Origin: Bacteroidetes bacterium GWF2_41_31
GTDB taxonomy: Bacteria > Bacteroidota > Bacteroidia > Bacteroidales > F082
DNA: 64,000 nt
Assembly: GCA_001769215.1 (NCBI GenBank)
Contig: MEOL01000030.1
Coordinates: 1 to 64,000 of the forward strand
Reading direction: 5' to 3'
Of the stretch, positions 1 to 8,642 are shown in pieces; positions within the stretch are counted from its first letter, which is position 1; each line of letters opens with the position of its first letter. A program made the position numbers and the translations under genes. A model generated the notes under the pieces. The model made no database searches, had not been told where the DNA came from, and saw only the letters and a program-made list of their open reading frames with translations.

Positions 1-81
1 TCCGACCAGAGCTACTGGCGCGGCAGCGACAACGGCGATGGCAACACCAGGACACAGGGAACAGTAACGTTAATCAGGTAA
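1..81 (+). CDS. 3' end of an unidentified protein (partial)
   Basis: Frame 1 is open from the window edge to a TAA at 79-81, giving 26 residues that end TQGTVTLIR. The residues are polar and rich in Gly, Asp and Asn (YWRGSDNGDGNT), as is common at the ends of secreted Bacteroidota proteins, but I do not recognise a family. No gene follows on this strand up to the convergent exporter gene ending at 352; I see nothing convincing in 82-351. Confidence 0.4.
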   Translation, partial: SDQSYWRGSDNGDGNTRTQGTVTLIR

Positions 82-351
82 GGAGAAAAGACCAAATAGG
101 GGAGTATATAGAGAATTTTAGTGCCTCCATCTTCATAAAAAGATCTCGTTATGAATCGGCCCATCAATCGCAACCATCTTCATGAATTGGTATCATTTTA
201 ACCCATTTCCTGCATTGATGATGAAGGGGTCAGGTTGAGCAATATAAAACTGAATCCGACCGCACAGGATTATTAAGTTTATTCGGATCATGCTTTATAT
301 CCGTGTTGCTCCCTGGTGTGTCGAAATAAAAAAAAAAACTATCATTTGTCC

Positions 352-1296
352 TTATGATGTGCTTTTATTATTTCTTACCATTCGGTGTAGTATGGTTTTC
401 CTTTTAAAAGGGAATTTTTTTCCGGTTATTAGTAGCATAGGTCCCGCGATGGTTAAAATTCCTCCAATAATTTGATATCCCAACGGGAAACGCTCAAAAA
501 CCAGATAAGCGCCTAAAATGACGAATAGCGGTGTAGTGCTTTGAAGAATTGCCGAGCGTGAAGCATCAAGATAAACAAGGGCGCTGTATTGACTGAGGGA
601 AGTGAGGAAAGGCCCGAAAAAAGATCCAATAATAATCATAATCAGTGCTTTTGTTGGAATTGCAAGTCCTTGCCTATAAATAACAAGCATAATACCAGCA
701 AACACCAATAGAAAAATAGCTCTGTTTATAGACAGCATCGTAGGACTGATTTCATGTATATTTTTCTTTGCAGTGATGGTGCGTATTCCATAGAAAAGTG
801 TTGAAATTAGCATGAGGCCCGAAGCACCTGACAGATAGGATTCGAAGGAAGCGCTTTTCTGGAAACTGATGACAAATGCCCCGCTAAATGTCAGAATAAC
901 AGCCAGGATCTCTATCCGTTTAAAGCGTTCATTCAATAGAATTACACCCATGAGCGTAACGAAAATGTATTCCATATTGCGTAAAAACGATGGAATTGCC
1001 GGATTTTCAGAAACTGAAATGGCAGCATAAAAAGTTCCGGTGGCAACGATTTCAATAAGCCCAATCAGAACAAGTACTTTGAAAGAACTGCGGGGTATTG
1101 GATGAAAATGCCTGTGTTTGGCTGATCGCAGCGCAAAAAGCGAATTCCAAACGATTGCCATGGCAAACCAATACACCCCGAATTGCGCCAGACTTACCTG
1201 GTCGAGTGCAGCTTTACTGAAAATATATACCGTTGAACCCGCTATGGTTGCAAGCAAGGCAAATGCATATCCTTTGAATTGGGGGCTGAGAGTCAT
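352..1296 (-). CDS. DMT-family (EamA) transporter
   Basis: A 314-residue protein made almost wholly of hydrophobic helices, about ten, arranged as two repeated halves of roughly 150 residues. This is the pattern of EamA/RhaT-type drug/metabolite transporters. Typical signatures are the early helix with GYAFALLATIAGSTVYIFSK, the motif VTLMGVILLNERFKRIE at the end of the first half, and the matching GAYLVFERFPLGYQIIGG at the end of the second. It probably exports a small metabolite across the inner membrane, but the substrate cannot be read from sequence. The gene stands alone; the next minus-strand gene ends at 1376. Confidence 0.85.
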   Translation of the reverse strand: MTLSPQFKGYAFALLATIAGSTVYIFSKAALDQVSLAQFGVYWFAMAIVWNSLFALRSAKHRHFHPIPRSSFKVLVLIGLIEIVATGTFYAAISVSENPAIPSFLRNMEYIFVTLMGVILLNERFKRIEILAVILTFSGAFVISFQKSASFESYLSGASGLMLISTLFYGIRTITAKKNIHEISPTMLSINRAIFLLVFAGIMLVIYRQGLAIPTKALIMIIIGSFFGPFLTSLSQYSALVYLDASRSAILQSTTPLFVILGAYLVFERFPLGYQIIGGILTIAGPMLLITGKKFPFKRKTILHRMVRNNKSTS

Positions 1297-1375
1297 TGAA
1301 TTTTTAAAACAGTAAAAGTACGTTTTACTGCAATAAAATTTCTGACCAGGATGAATTTTAATAACCCATCCTTTT

Positions 1376-1798
1376 TTAATTGCTGATCAACTGTTTTGCC
1401 AACCTACGCAACCAAATCCAGTGTGTGATGAACAGCAATACACTGACTACAAGAATAATTCCACTCACCATGATGGTTCGATTTGAACTGTGCAAAACAT
1501 TTTGAATGCGTTCATCTTTTGCCGCTTCGTACATGGCGCGCAAAGTTTGATCATCAGGTATAAAGGATTGTGTTCCATCGCCCTCCTTGTTCATGGATTT
1601 CATGACGTCCATTTTGTAATTTTCAAAAGAAGCAAGGCTGGGTGAGTTTTGCATGCCATACATCGAACCGGCATGCATGGGATCTCCACGGTCAATAATC
1701 GCCGGGATAATATTGGCCAGGCAAATGATGAATGTAATGACCGACACAAGGCAGACGATGTAGCCATAAACCTGTGCCATGCGGTGTGGCTTTTCCAT
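1376..1798 (-). CDS. Small membrane protein, two predicted helices
   Basis: A 140-residue protein with a hydrophobic segment at about residues 9-32 (IVCLVSVITFIICLANIIPA) and another at about 107-128 (TIMVSGIILVVSVLLFITHW). A polar loop of about 70 residues between them is rich in Met, Asp and Lys. Both ends are likely cytoplasmic. I know no function; similar small two-helix proteins are annotated as hypothetical in Bacteroidota. The start is the ATG at 1798. It is the upstream neighbour of the exporter on the same strand, 80 bp away, and could be cotranscribed with it. Confidence 0.65.
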   Translation of the reverse strand: MEKPHRMAQVYGYIVCLVSVITFIICLANIIPAIIDRGDPMHAGSMYGMQNSPSLASFENYKMDVMKSMNKEGDGTQSFIPDDQTLRAMYEAAKDERIQNVLHSSNRTIMVSGIILVVSVLLFITHWIWLRRLAKQLISN

Positions 1799-2097
1799 GG
1801 GTTTGTTGTTTAAGTGATTATCAAAGATAACCCTTTAAAAGGCTTTTGTCAATGAAATGAAATGGTATTTCATATGCCTCCTGCTCAGGCAGAAAAGTTT
1901 AATTCAACTAACAATGCGAATCCAGGTTTAAAGGATAAGATAGATAAAGATGGCAATAATCTTGCCAGGGAGATGAACCCAAAGACCAGCCGTTGAGGGT
2001 GGTTGAGAAGCTTTTTGGAAGTTAGTTTTTTCAATCAACCAATTAAAGAAAGCCTTAATAGGTTGATTTGAAAAGTGAATAAGCCAACCCGAAATCC
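1799..2097. other. Intergenic stretch without a recognisable gene
   Basis: About 300 bases with no credible coding frame. A short hairpin (ATGAAAT, 3-base loop, ATTTCAT) lies at 1857-1873, just upstream of the membrane-protein gene. I see no RNA gene. Confidence 0.5.
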
Positions 2098-3702
2098 CTA
2101 ATCAAGCAGGTTTTTGTAGGTTTGGTCCTGATTGATCACTTCAAGTGCCTTACTGATTTCTTTATCGGCAGGAGCAATTACTTCAAAATAATCGCCCGCA
2201 TCGTAAAGGTTTCGTGCGATAAGCCCTTTTAACTGGAGCATGACAAATGCTTTATTTGTCGTGATCTCTTCTTCAGAAATTTCAATTTTTTCTTTGCCAG
2301 CCATTTCCACGAAAGTCCGAAAGTCGTCTTCTGAAAGATTAAAGTTCGAATTATATTGCTTAAAATCAGGGTAATTCTTTAATAGGGACTTCCTGTTTTG
2401 ATCGAGGTAGTCGTTTACAAATCCGTTTATCACCCCTTTACGGATGAAATCAGTATAGGTTCGTGAAAATCTCACCGAATCGAAGGGGACAAAAATATCA
2501 GGCATAACACCTCCGCCACCATAAACTACGCGCCCGTTGGCAGTTTGGTATTTGAGTGAATCAGGGAAATGAATGCTGTCGGCCGACATCAGTTCGCCAT
2601 GTTCAACACGGTGCATGAAATCTTTATAATATTCATCAGTACCATCATCGTATGATTTTTGAATGTTTCGGCCCGACGGAGTATAATATCTGGCAATAGT
2701 CAACCTGACCTGCGATCCGTCAGGAAGCAGAAATGGACGTTGAACCAATCCTTTTCCAAAAGTTCGTCTGCCAATAATTACGCCGCGATCCCAGTCCTGA
2801 ATAGCGCCGGCGACGATCTCGCTGGCTGAAGCAGAACCCTCGTTTATCAGTACCACGAGCTTTCCCTGTTCAAATTTTCCTGCATTGGTGGCATTCAGGT
2901 CCTGTCGGGCACTGTGGATACCTTCCGTATAAACGATGGATTTTCCGCTGGGCAAAAACTCATCGACTATGCTCATGGCCGTCCCCAGGTAACCACCCGA
3001 GTTGCCCCTTAGATCAAACACCAGGTTTTTCATGCCTTGCTTTCTAAGCCGGATCACTGCCTCGTCAAATTCTTCCTGTGATTGTTTCGCGAAGCGGTTG
3101 AGCTTAATTAATCCGGTTTCTTTGTCCAGCATAAATGCTGCATCCATGCTGTTGATCGGGATTTCATCACGGATAATTTTATACTCTATTGGTTTTTCAA
3201 GTCCCTTTCGGTAAATACCAACGATCACCACCGTTCCTTTTTCACCGCGAAGGTGATCCATCACCCACTCGTTATTGATTTTCTCACCAAAAGCATCCTC
3301 TCCATTAACCGTGATGATTTTATCACCGGCCAAAACCCCCACTTTATCGCTCGGACCGCCCGGAATAGGGGCAATCACCAGGATCGTATCCTTGTAAAGT
3401 TGAAACGTGAGCCCCACACCCTCAAAACTGCCTTCAAGTCCTTCGTTGGCTTTTTCCACATCCTTTTTGGTGATATAGGCAGAGTGAGGATCAAGTTCTT
3501 TGAGGGTATTCACGATGATGGTCTCTGTTAAATCATTCATGTTCAGTGTGTCAACATAAAAGTTGTTGATCAGGTATATGAGTGTATTGAGCTTTTTAAC
3601 AGTTACTTCAGGATCGATATTTTGAACATGGTTCTGAGCATGCAGGTTAGTGATTGCGAGAAAGGCCATCACCACCATTAGAGAAAGATTTTTTTTGTTC
3701 AT
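2098..3702 (-). CDS. S41-family C-terminal processing protease (CtpA-like)
   Basis: 534 residues. A signal peptide (to about residue 22, ending HAQ) sends it to the periplasm or outer membrane. A PDZ domain spans about residues 85-165 (GVGLTFQLYKDTILVIAPIPGGPS). The S41 catalytic region follows, with the Ser-Lys dyad visible as Ser-292 in GSASASEIVAG and Lys-317 in TFGKG, 25 residues apart as in the E. coli Prc family. The motif FDLRGNSGGYLG (about 229-240) forms the substrate cleft. The C-terminal 150 residues match the extension common in Bacteroidota members. It should trim the C-termini of envelope proteins. A TAnnTTTG promoter box lies 75 bp upstream. Confidence 0.93.
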   Translation of the reverse strand: MNKKNLSLMVVMAFLAITNLHAQNHVQNIDPEVTVKKLNTLIYLINNFYVDTLNMNDLTETIIVNTLKELDPHSAYITKKDVEKANEGLEGSFEGVGLTFQLYKDTILVIAPIPGGPSDKVGVLAGDKIITVNGEDAFGEKINNEWVMDHLRGEKGTVVIVGIYRKGLEKPIEYKIIRDEIPINSMDAAFMLDKETGLIKLNRFAKQSQEEFDEAVIRLRKQGMKNLVFDLRGNSGGYLGTAMSIVDEFLPSGKSIVYTEGIHSARQDLNATNAGKFEQGKLVVLINEGSASASEIVAGAIQDWDRGVIIGRRTFGKGLVQRPFLLPDGSQVRLTIARYYTPSGRNIQKSYDDGTDEYYKDFMHRVEHGELMSADSIHFPDSLKYQTANGRVVYGGGGVMPDIFVPFDSVRFSRTYTDFIRKGVINGFVNDYLDQNRKSLLKNYPDFKQYNSNFNLSEDDFRTFVEMAGKEKIEISEEEITTNKAFVMLQLKGLIARNLYDAGDYFEVIAPADKEISKALEVINQDQTYKNLLD

Positions 3703-3776
3703 ATTTAGCTATCTATGTCGATAAGTTGATTCAGGAAATGGAGCATTTATTAAAAATGACCTTCCAGAATAAGCGC

Positions 3777-3784
3777 CAAAATTA
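3777..3784 (-). promoter_or_regulatory. Putative -7 box (TAATTTTG) of the S41 protease gene
   Basis: On the minus strand the sequence reads TAATTTTG, matching the Bacteroidota consensus TAnnTTTG, 75 bp before the start codon. I see no clear -33 TTTG at the expected 19-20 bp, so the call rests on one half-site. Confidence 0.35.
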
Positions 3785-3944
3785 GCACTTTTGACAGGTT
3801 TTTTTTGGTTTGGTTTTTTAATCGCTTGTTAATTTTTGTTAACCCGGAGGTCAGACTTCTGTGGCCGTTGTTACAAATAAAGGTCAAAAACGATGCCGAT
3901 CAGCACTGAGGCTATGTTGAGTTCAGGATAAAACAGAAGCAGAT

Positions 3945-3978
3945 AAAATAAAAAAAGAGGCTGATTTTCAGCCTCTTT
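3945..3978 (-). terminator. Rho-independent terminator after tRNA-His
   Basis: A perfect 11-bp stem (3954-3964 with 3968-3978) and 3-base loop, followed on the minus strand by a run of U residues (3945-3953). It begins right at the encoded CCA end of the tRNA, so it ends that transcript. Confidence 0.85.
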
Positions 3979-4055
3979 GGGGTGGATGATGGGACTTGAA
4001 CCCACGACACCCAGAATCACAATCTGGTACTCTAACCAACTGAGCTACACCCACC
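3978..4055 (-). tRNA. tRNA-His (anticodon GTG)
   Basis: The minus strand folds as a cloverleaf. The anticodon stem CCAGA/TCTGG encloses the loop TTGTGAT, giving anticodon GTG (His). The D-arm contains AGCTCAGTTGGTTAGAG and the T-arm GGGTTCAAGTCCC. The acceptor stem has 8 pairs (GGTGGGTG with CATCCACC), which includes the extra G-1:C73 pair specific to tRNA-His. The CCA end is encoded. It overlaps by one base with the terminator that follows. Confidence 0.97.
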
Positions 4056-4185
4056 ATTTTTGTGGTTGCAAATATACTAACTTTTTTATGCGACCTCACA
4101 GTGTGAATAAAAAACTACCTGTAAAAATATTCATATCGCCTATTTTCCGTTCTTTGAACACAGTTTAACCTTTTTGTACAGTAAC

Positions 4186-6372
4186 ATGATCAAATACCTC
4201 GCCACTCTCATAATTCTTTGTTCGGTTTATACGATCCAGGCACAATGGAATGAAAATGCAGGACTTATTCCTTCATTGCTGGAACATGCTAAGATTACTG
4301 CCAGTTCAGGAGACAAAGTGCAATTGTTGATCGACCAAAATATGGATACGTACTGGGAGTCTGAAAATCCTTTGCCTACAAATTATTTAACCCAGCCCAT
4401 GCTCAATATCCTGAGGAATCAGGAATTGTTTTCGGTAACACCGGCAAGTACTTCACTCGCGTTGGCCATGGATGGCAATACCGATACCAAATCGACCATT
4501 ATAGGTAAAGAAATAAAGGTTGATTTTTCCAAACCTGAGAAAGTAAGTTGGCTACATGTTAAAATTAAGACAAATGATCCGGTAACGATCACCCTGTTTA
4601 CAAACTCCCAACCACAGCAATTGGTGTTTTTGCCTTCGGAAAACTATCAGTTAAAATCCATTGAGCTAGATCCTAAAGACCCCATTGTCGAGTTAAAGCT
4701 CTCATGCGATTCACCTTACGACCTGTTTGAGCTTGGTATGATGACCGGAAATCCTGTCGAATTTGTAACGTTCGATCTGGGAAAACCCAAGAAGATAGGT
4801 TGGGTCAGCACACGACATTACAATGGGGATGGTGTGTTAAGTATTCAGATTTTAGGATCGGTCGATGGTCAGAAATGGACGGTATTGGCTAATCCCCAAC
4901 CTCATGCAACGGCATTTATCCCGGTAATTGTCAATCCCGAAATTAATGTCCGGTATATCAAACTGGAGTTTGTTCTGGAAGCAAAACCCTACCAAAAGGC
5001 GCGCCTGATGGAAATAGCGGCCTACGATAAATATGGGCCATTCGGACCACCACCGGCCGCCTCACCAGCCAAAAATACGTTTGGGGAAAGCATGGGAATT
5101 AACGCTTTTTGGGGTTGGGGATATAGCGTTTACAGCGATTTGTTGACTCCTGAACAAGGGCCGGGTTTATTCAATCAGGTTGCTAATCTGGCAAGAAATT
5201 ATCACCGCATCGATTGGGATATCGAAAACCCGCAGCAAACTGCTGACTTTAATCATCGTCCTAAATACGGAGAGACCTCCGGACCGCATTGGATGAACTG
5301 GGATAGAGAATACGTTAAATGGAAGGAAGCAGGATTTACTATCGATGCCTCCATTACCTTCGATAAAACAACCTTTTCTGATAAAGCCTGGAAGAATCCA
5401 GAAAAGGAGGCCTATGCCTATGGAAATGCATTTGCGAAACACTTCGTGAACCAGGAAAACTTCATCTCAACCATCGAAATCGGGAATGAACCATGGGAAT
5501 ACAGTGGCCCGGTATACCAGGCTGTGCTTAAGGGATTGGGCTCGGGAATTAAAGGGGTATCACCTGCTGTAACGATTCTGCCTTGTGCTGTGCAAGCTTT
5601 TGACAAGGGTTTGTCCCTGAACAATTATGTATCCAAATATCTAACATCCGAAACGAGCCAGGTGATAGATGGGTTGAATACCCATATCTATCCTTATATT
5701 TTTGTTGCTGACGGTAAACGACGGGCTATAAATCCTGAAGATCCGCGTTCTGAAGTTTGGTCCCTCAATAACCTGAACCGGTTTCGCGATGTCAATATGC
5801 CCGGAAAGATGCTGGCCGTAACTGAATACGGATACGATAGCGAGGGTGGTGGTGAAGATTGCACGCACGATGAATGTGTATCTGAGGAGGAGCAGGCTAT
5901 GTATGGAACACGTATGACCCTCATGCTTTCTCGTTTGGGTGCCGATGCATTTTACTGGTATTTTTTTTCCAATGTAGATTACATCTCCATGCTTCATAAC
6001 CGCTCAGGGCTAACAGCCTCGTACAGTGGAGGATTTGAGGAAAAATCGGCTTTTTCTGCTTTTAAAAAGTTAAAAGTGCACCTTGGGAACCTGTATTTTA
6101 ACAAGGTGGTTCTCGAAAATGACCAGGCTTATGTATACGCTTTCGCGGATGGTCAGGGTAAAATTAAAAAACTCATTGCCTGGAGGCTTACTTCAGAAAA
6201 TCACACCAAAACCATGTGGATTGATATTCCATTTAAAGCATCAAATATCGACACCGAATTTATTGTTGATACCCAAAGCCAGTCGGGGCAGGTTCCTTCT
6301 TACAGCTTGCAAACCAATGCTATCCGCATTGCATTGACGGGAAATCCTGTGATTATCACCGTTATTGATTAA
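4186..6372 (+). CDS. Secreted discoidin-domain protein with a clan GH-A glycosidase-like barrel
   Basis: 728 residues from the ATG at 4186; an in-frame TTG at 4174 is less likely because the signal peptide (MIKYLATLIILCSVYTIQAQ) starts at the ATG. The N-terminal 280 residues carry features of F5/8 type C (discoidin) sugar-binding domains: VKLEF-like strands, SVDGQKWT and VRYIKLEFVL. The C-terminal part looks like a TIM-barrel glycosidase. ISTIEIGNEPWE contains the NEP motif whose Glu is the acid/base in clan GH-A, and LAVTEYGYDS offers a candidate nucleophile Glu. It probably acts on a polysaccharide in the periplasm or outside the cell. I cannot name the GH family. There is no T9SS tail. The S9 peptidase gene follows after 64 bp. 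Confidence 0.75.
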   Translation: MIKYLATLIILCSVYTIQAQWNENAGLIPSLLEHAKITASSGDKVQLLIDQNMDTYWESENPLPTNYLTQPMLNILRNQELFSVTPASTSLALAMDGNTDTKSTIIGKEIKVDFSKPEKVSWLHVKIKTNDPVTITLFTNSQPQQLVFLPSENYQLKSIELDPKDPIVELKLSCDSPYDLFELGMMTGNPVEFVTFDLGKPKKIGWVSTRHYNGDGVLSIQILGSVDGQKWTVLANPQPHATAFIPVIVNPEINVRYIKLEFVLEAKPYQKARLMEIAAYDKYGPFGPPPAASPAKNTFGESMGINAFWGWGYSVYSDLLTPEQGPGLFNQVANLARNYHRIDWDIENPQQTADFNHRPKYGETSGPHWMNWDREYVKWKEAGFTIDASITFDKTTFSDKAWKNPEKEAYAYGNAFAKHFVNQENFISTIEIGNEPWEYSGPVYQAVLKGLGSGIKGVSPAVTILPCAVQAFDKGLSLNNYVSKYLTSETSQVIDGLNTHIYPYIFVADGKRRAINPEDPRSEVWSLNNLNRFRDVNMPGKMLAVTEYGYDSEGGGEDCTHDECVSEEEQAMYGTRMTLMLSRLGADAFYWYFFSNVDYISMLHNRSGLTASYSGGFEEKSAFSAFKKLKVHLGNLYFNKVVLENDQAYVYAFADGQGKIKKLIAWRLTSENHTKTMWIDIPFKASNIDTEFIVDTQSQSGQVPSYSLQTNAIRIALTGNPVIITVID

Positions 6373-6400
6373 TTTTCCGTCAAATGTTCAGTCGTTTCCG

Positions 6401-6408
6401 TATTTTTG
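6401..6408 (+). promoter_or_regulatory. Putative -7 box (TATTTTTG) of the S9 peptidase gene
   Basis: TATTTTTG matches TAnnTTTG and lies 29 bp before the ATG at 6437. No clear -33 box is seen. It suggests the peptidase has its own promoter and argues against the start codon at 6365, which lies upstream of the box. Confidence 0.35.
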
Positions 6409-6436
6409 TGGTATCATTCATCAAACCAACATTAAA

Positions 6437-8515
6437 ATGAAAAAGATAGCGATAATCAGTTTAGTTTCCACTCTTTTGATTGGCTTTCAACTGACTGCAC
6501 AACAGGAAGCTCCACTTATTGAAAAACAACACATGACATTAACCAGTGATTTGATGACCCCGGAAGTACTGTGGTCGTTTGGGCGTGTAAGCGATCCACA
6601 GGCTTCGCCCGATGGTAAGACCATTTTGTTTGGAGTTTCGTACTATTCTATCGAACAAAATAAAGGTAACCGCGAATTGTATACAGTTAATGTGGCTGGT
6701 GGTGAACCAAACCGGCTGACGAAGACCGCGAAAAGCGAATTTAACGCCATCTGGCGTCCAGATGGTAAAAAAATTGGTTTTCTTACCAGTGAGAGTGGAT
6801 CGGTTCAGCTTTGGGAAATGAACCCCGATGGTTCCGACAAAAAACAGATATCTGCCATCGAAGGTGGCATCACAGGGTTTAAATATGCCCCTGATCAGAC
6901 AAAAGTTTTGTTTACAAAGGAAGTCGTTCTCGAAAACAAGTTCGCGTCCTTGTACAAAGATCTTCCGCTGGCCACAGGACGGTTGATGAACGACCTGATG
7001 TACCGCCATTGGGACGAATGGGTGGATACTTACAGCCACGTGTTTATCGCCGAATATGATGGCCATGCCCTGTCGAATGAAATGGATATCATGGAAGGCC
7101 AGCCCTATCAATCGCCACTTAAACCTTTTGGGGGAATTGAGCAAATTGCCTGGACTCCCGACAGCAAAGCGGTGGCTTATACCTGCAAAAAACTTTCCGG
7201 AAAAAAGGCCAGTTTATCTACCAATTCAGACATCTATCTTTTTGACCTGGGTTCCAAATTCACCACCAACCTCACCCAGAGCATGATGGGGTTCGATGTC
7301 GCTCCTTCTTTCTCTCCTGACGGCAACTACATGGCCTGGGAAAGCATGGAACGTGATGGCTATGAATCAGATAAGAACCGCCTGTTTTTATTGGATTTAA
7401 AAACAGGCAAAAAAACGGATGCTACTGCGAAATTCGATCAAAACGTTGGTGACATTACCTGGACACCTGACAGCAAGAGCATCTTTTTCATGAGCGACTG
7501 GCATGGTTCATTTCAAATATATCAATATAACCTATCGAAAGCAACCATCGACCAGGTTACAAAAGGAGTGCAGGATTATCATGCCATTACGCAGGCTGGT
7601 AAGCTATTGGTCACCACAAAACAAACTATGTCGTTTCCCACAGAATTGTTTACCATCGACCCGAAAACCGGCACTTCTACACAGTTGACCTTTACCAATA
7701 AAGAACTAATGGCCCAGTTGGCGATGGGAAAAACCGAAGAACGCTGGATAAAAACATTCGATGGGGAAGATATGCAGGTTTTTGTGATTTACCCTCCTCA
7801 TTTTGATCCTAAAAAGAAATATCCGGCGATACTCTATTGTAAAGGTGGCCCTCAGGGACCCCTGAGCCACGATTTCCACTACCGTTGGAATTACCAGATC
7901 ATGGCCGCCAATGGATATATTATTGTGGCACCGGCTCGTCGGGGTGTTTCGGGTTTTGGCCAGGCCTGGCAGGAACAAATCAGTGGCGACTATCATGGCA
8001 AAAGCATGCAGGACTATCTGACGGCCATTGATGAATTGTCAAAAGAACCTTTTGTTGATAGCGAGCGACTGGGAGCCATAGGGGCCAGTGCCGGCGGTTA
8101 CGCGGTTTATTACCTGGCTGGCCACCACGATGGACGGTTTAAGGCCTTTATCGCTCACGATGGTATTTTTAATGAAGAAGCCCAATATTTGGAAACAGAA
8201 GAAATGTGGTTCGAGAATTGGGACAAAGGTGGCCCTTATTGGGATAAAAAGAATAAAATCGCGCAGGAAGTCTATGCGCATTCGCCCCATAAATTTGTTG
8301 ACAAATGGGATACGCCCATCTTAATTATCCATAGCGAAAAAGACTATCGGGTGGTATTTACCCAGGGCATGACGGCCTTTAATGCAGCTATATTGCGTGA
8401 TGTACAGGCTGAGTTTCTGTATTTCCCCGATGAAAACCATTGGGTGCTCAAACCACAAAATGGGATCCTGTGGCAAAGAACTTTCTTTCAATGGTTGGAT
8501 CGTTGGCTCAAGTGA
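6437..8515 (+). CDS. S9-family peptidase (dipeptidyl/acylaminoacyl peptidase type)
   Basis: 692 residues from the ATG at 6437, which begins a clear signal peptide (MKKIAIISLVSTLLIGFQLTAQ). An ATG-led extension to 6365 would precede this signal and is rejected. Residues 40-420 form a WD40-like beta-propeller with repeated PDG/PDSK motifs. Residues about 430-692 form the alpha/beta-hydrolase domain. The expected triad is visible: Ser-551 in GASAGGY, Asp-636 in SEKDYRV and His-668 in ENHW. Such enzymes release dipeptides or acylated residues from oligopeptides in the periplasm, supporting peptide use as food. The start lies 64 bp after the glycosidase-like gene. Confidence 0.92.
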   Translation: MKKIAIISLVSTLLIGFQLTAQQEAPLIEKQHMTLTSDLMTPEVLWSFGRVSDPQASPDGKTILFGVSYYSIEQNKGNRELYTVNVAGGEPNRLTKTAKSEFNAIWRPDGKKIGFLTSESGSVQLWEMNPDGSDKKQISAIEGGITGFKYAPDQTKVLFTKEVVLENKFASLYKDLPLATGRLMNDLMYRHWDEWVDTYSHVFIAEYDGHALSNEMDIMEGQPYQSPLKPFGGIEQIAWTPDSKAVAYTCKKLSGKKASLSTNSDIYLFDLGSKFTTNLTQSMMGFDVAPSFSPDGNYMAWESMERDGYESDKNRLFLLDLKTGKKTDATAKFDQNVGDITWTPDSKSIFFMSDWHGSFQIYQYNLSKATIDQVTKGVQDYHAITQAGKLLVTTKQTMSFPTELFTIDPKTGTSTQLTFTNKELMAQLAMGKTEERWIKTFDGEDMQVFVIYPPHFDPKKKYPAILYCKGGPQGPLSHDFHYRWNYQIMAANGYIIVAPARRGVSGFGQAWQEQISGDYHGKSMQDYLTAIDELSKEPFVDSERLGAIGASAGGYAVYYLAGHHDGRFKAFIAHDGIFNEEAQYLETEEMWFENWDKGGPYWDKKNKIAQEVYAHSPHKFVDKWDTPILIIHSEKDYRVVFTQGMTAFNAAILRDVQAEFLYFPDENHWVLKPQNGILWQRTFFQWLDRWLK

Positions 8516-8568
8516 TCAAATTGTATTCTTTGAGCCGTCTATTTTAACAGGAAATTGAGATTGGGCTG

Positions 8569-8599
8569 TTGCCTGATTCAAACGAATCATCTATCTTTG
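8569..8599 (+). promoter_or_regulatory. Putative promoter of the nucleotide-sugar operon
   Basis: TATCTTTG at 8592-8599 matches the Bacteroidota -7 consensus. A TTG at 8569-8571, 20 bp upstream, fits the -33 half. The ugd start follows at 8643. Confidence 0.5.
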
Positions 8600-8642
8600 G
8601 TTCCTTCTAATTAAGTATGTTTATTATCCTCAAAAAGTAATC

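Noticed and set aside
6539..7144. 201-codon open frame antisense to the S9 peptidase
   Set aside because: It lies fully inside the peptidase gene and has no recognisable protein features.
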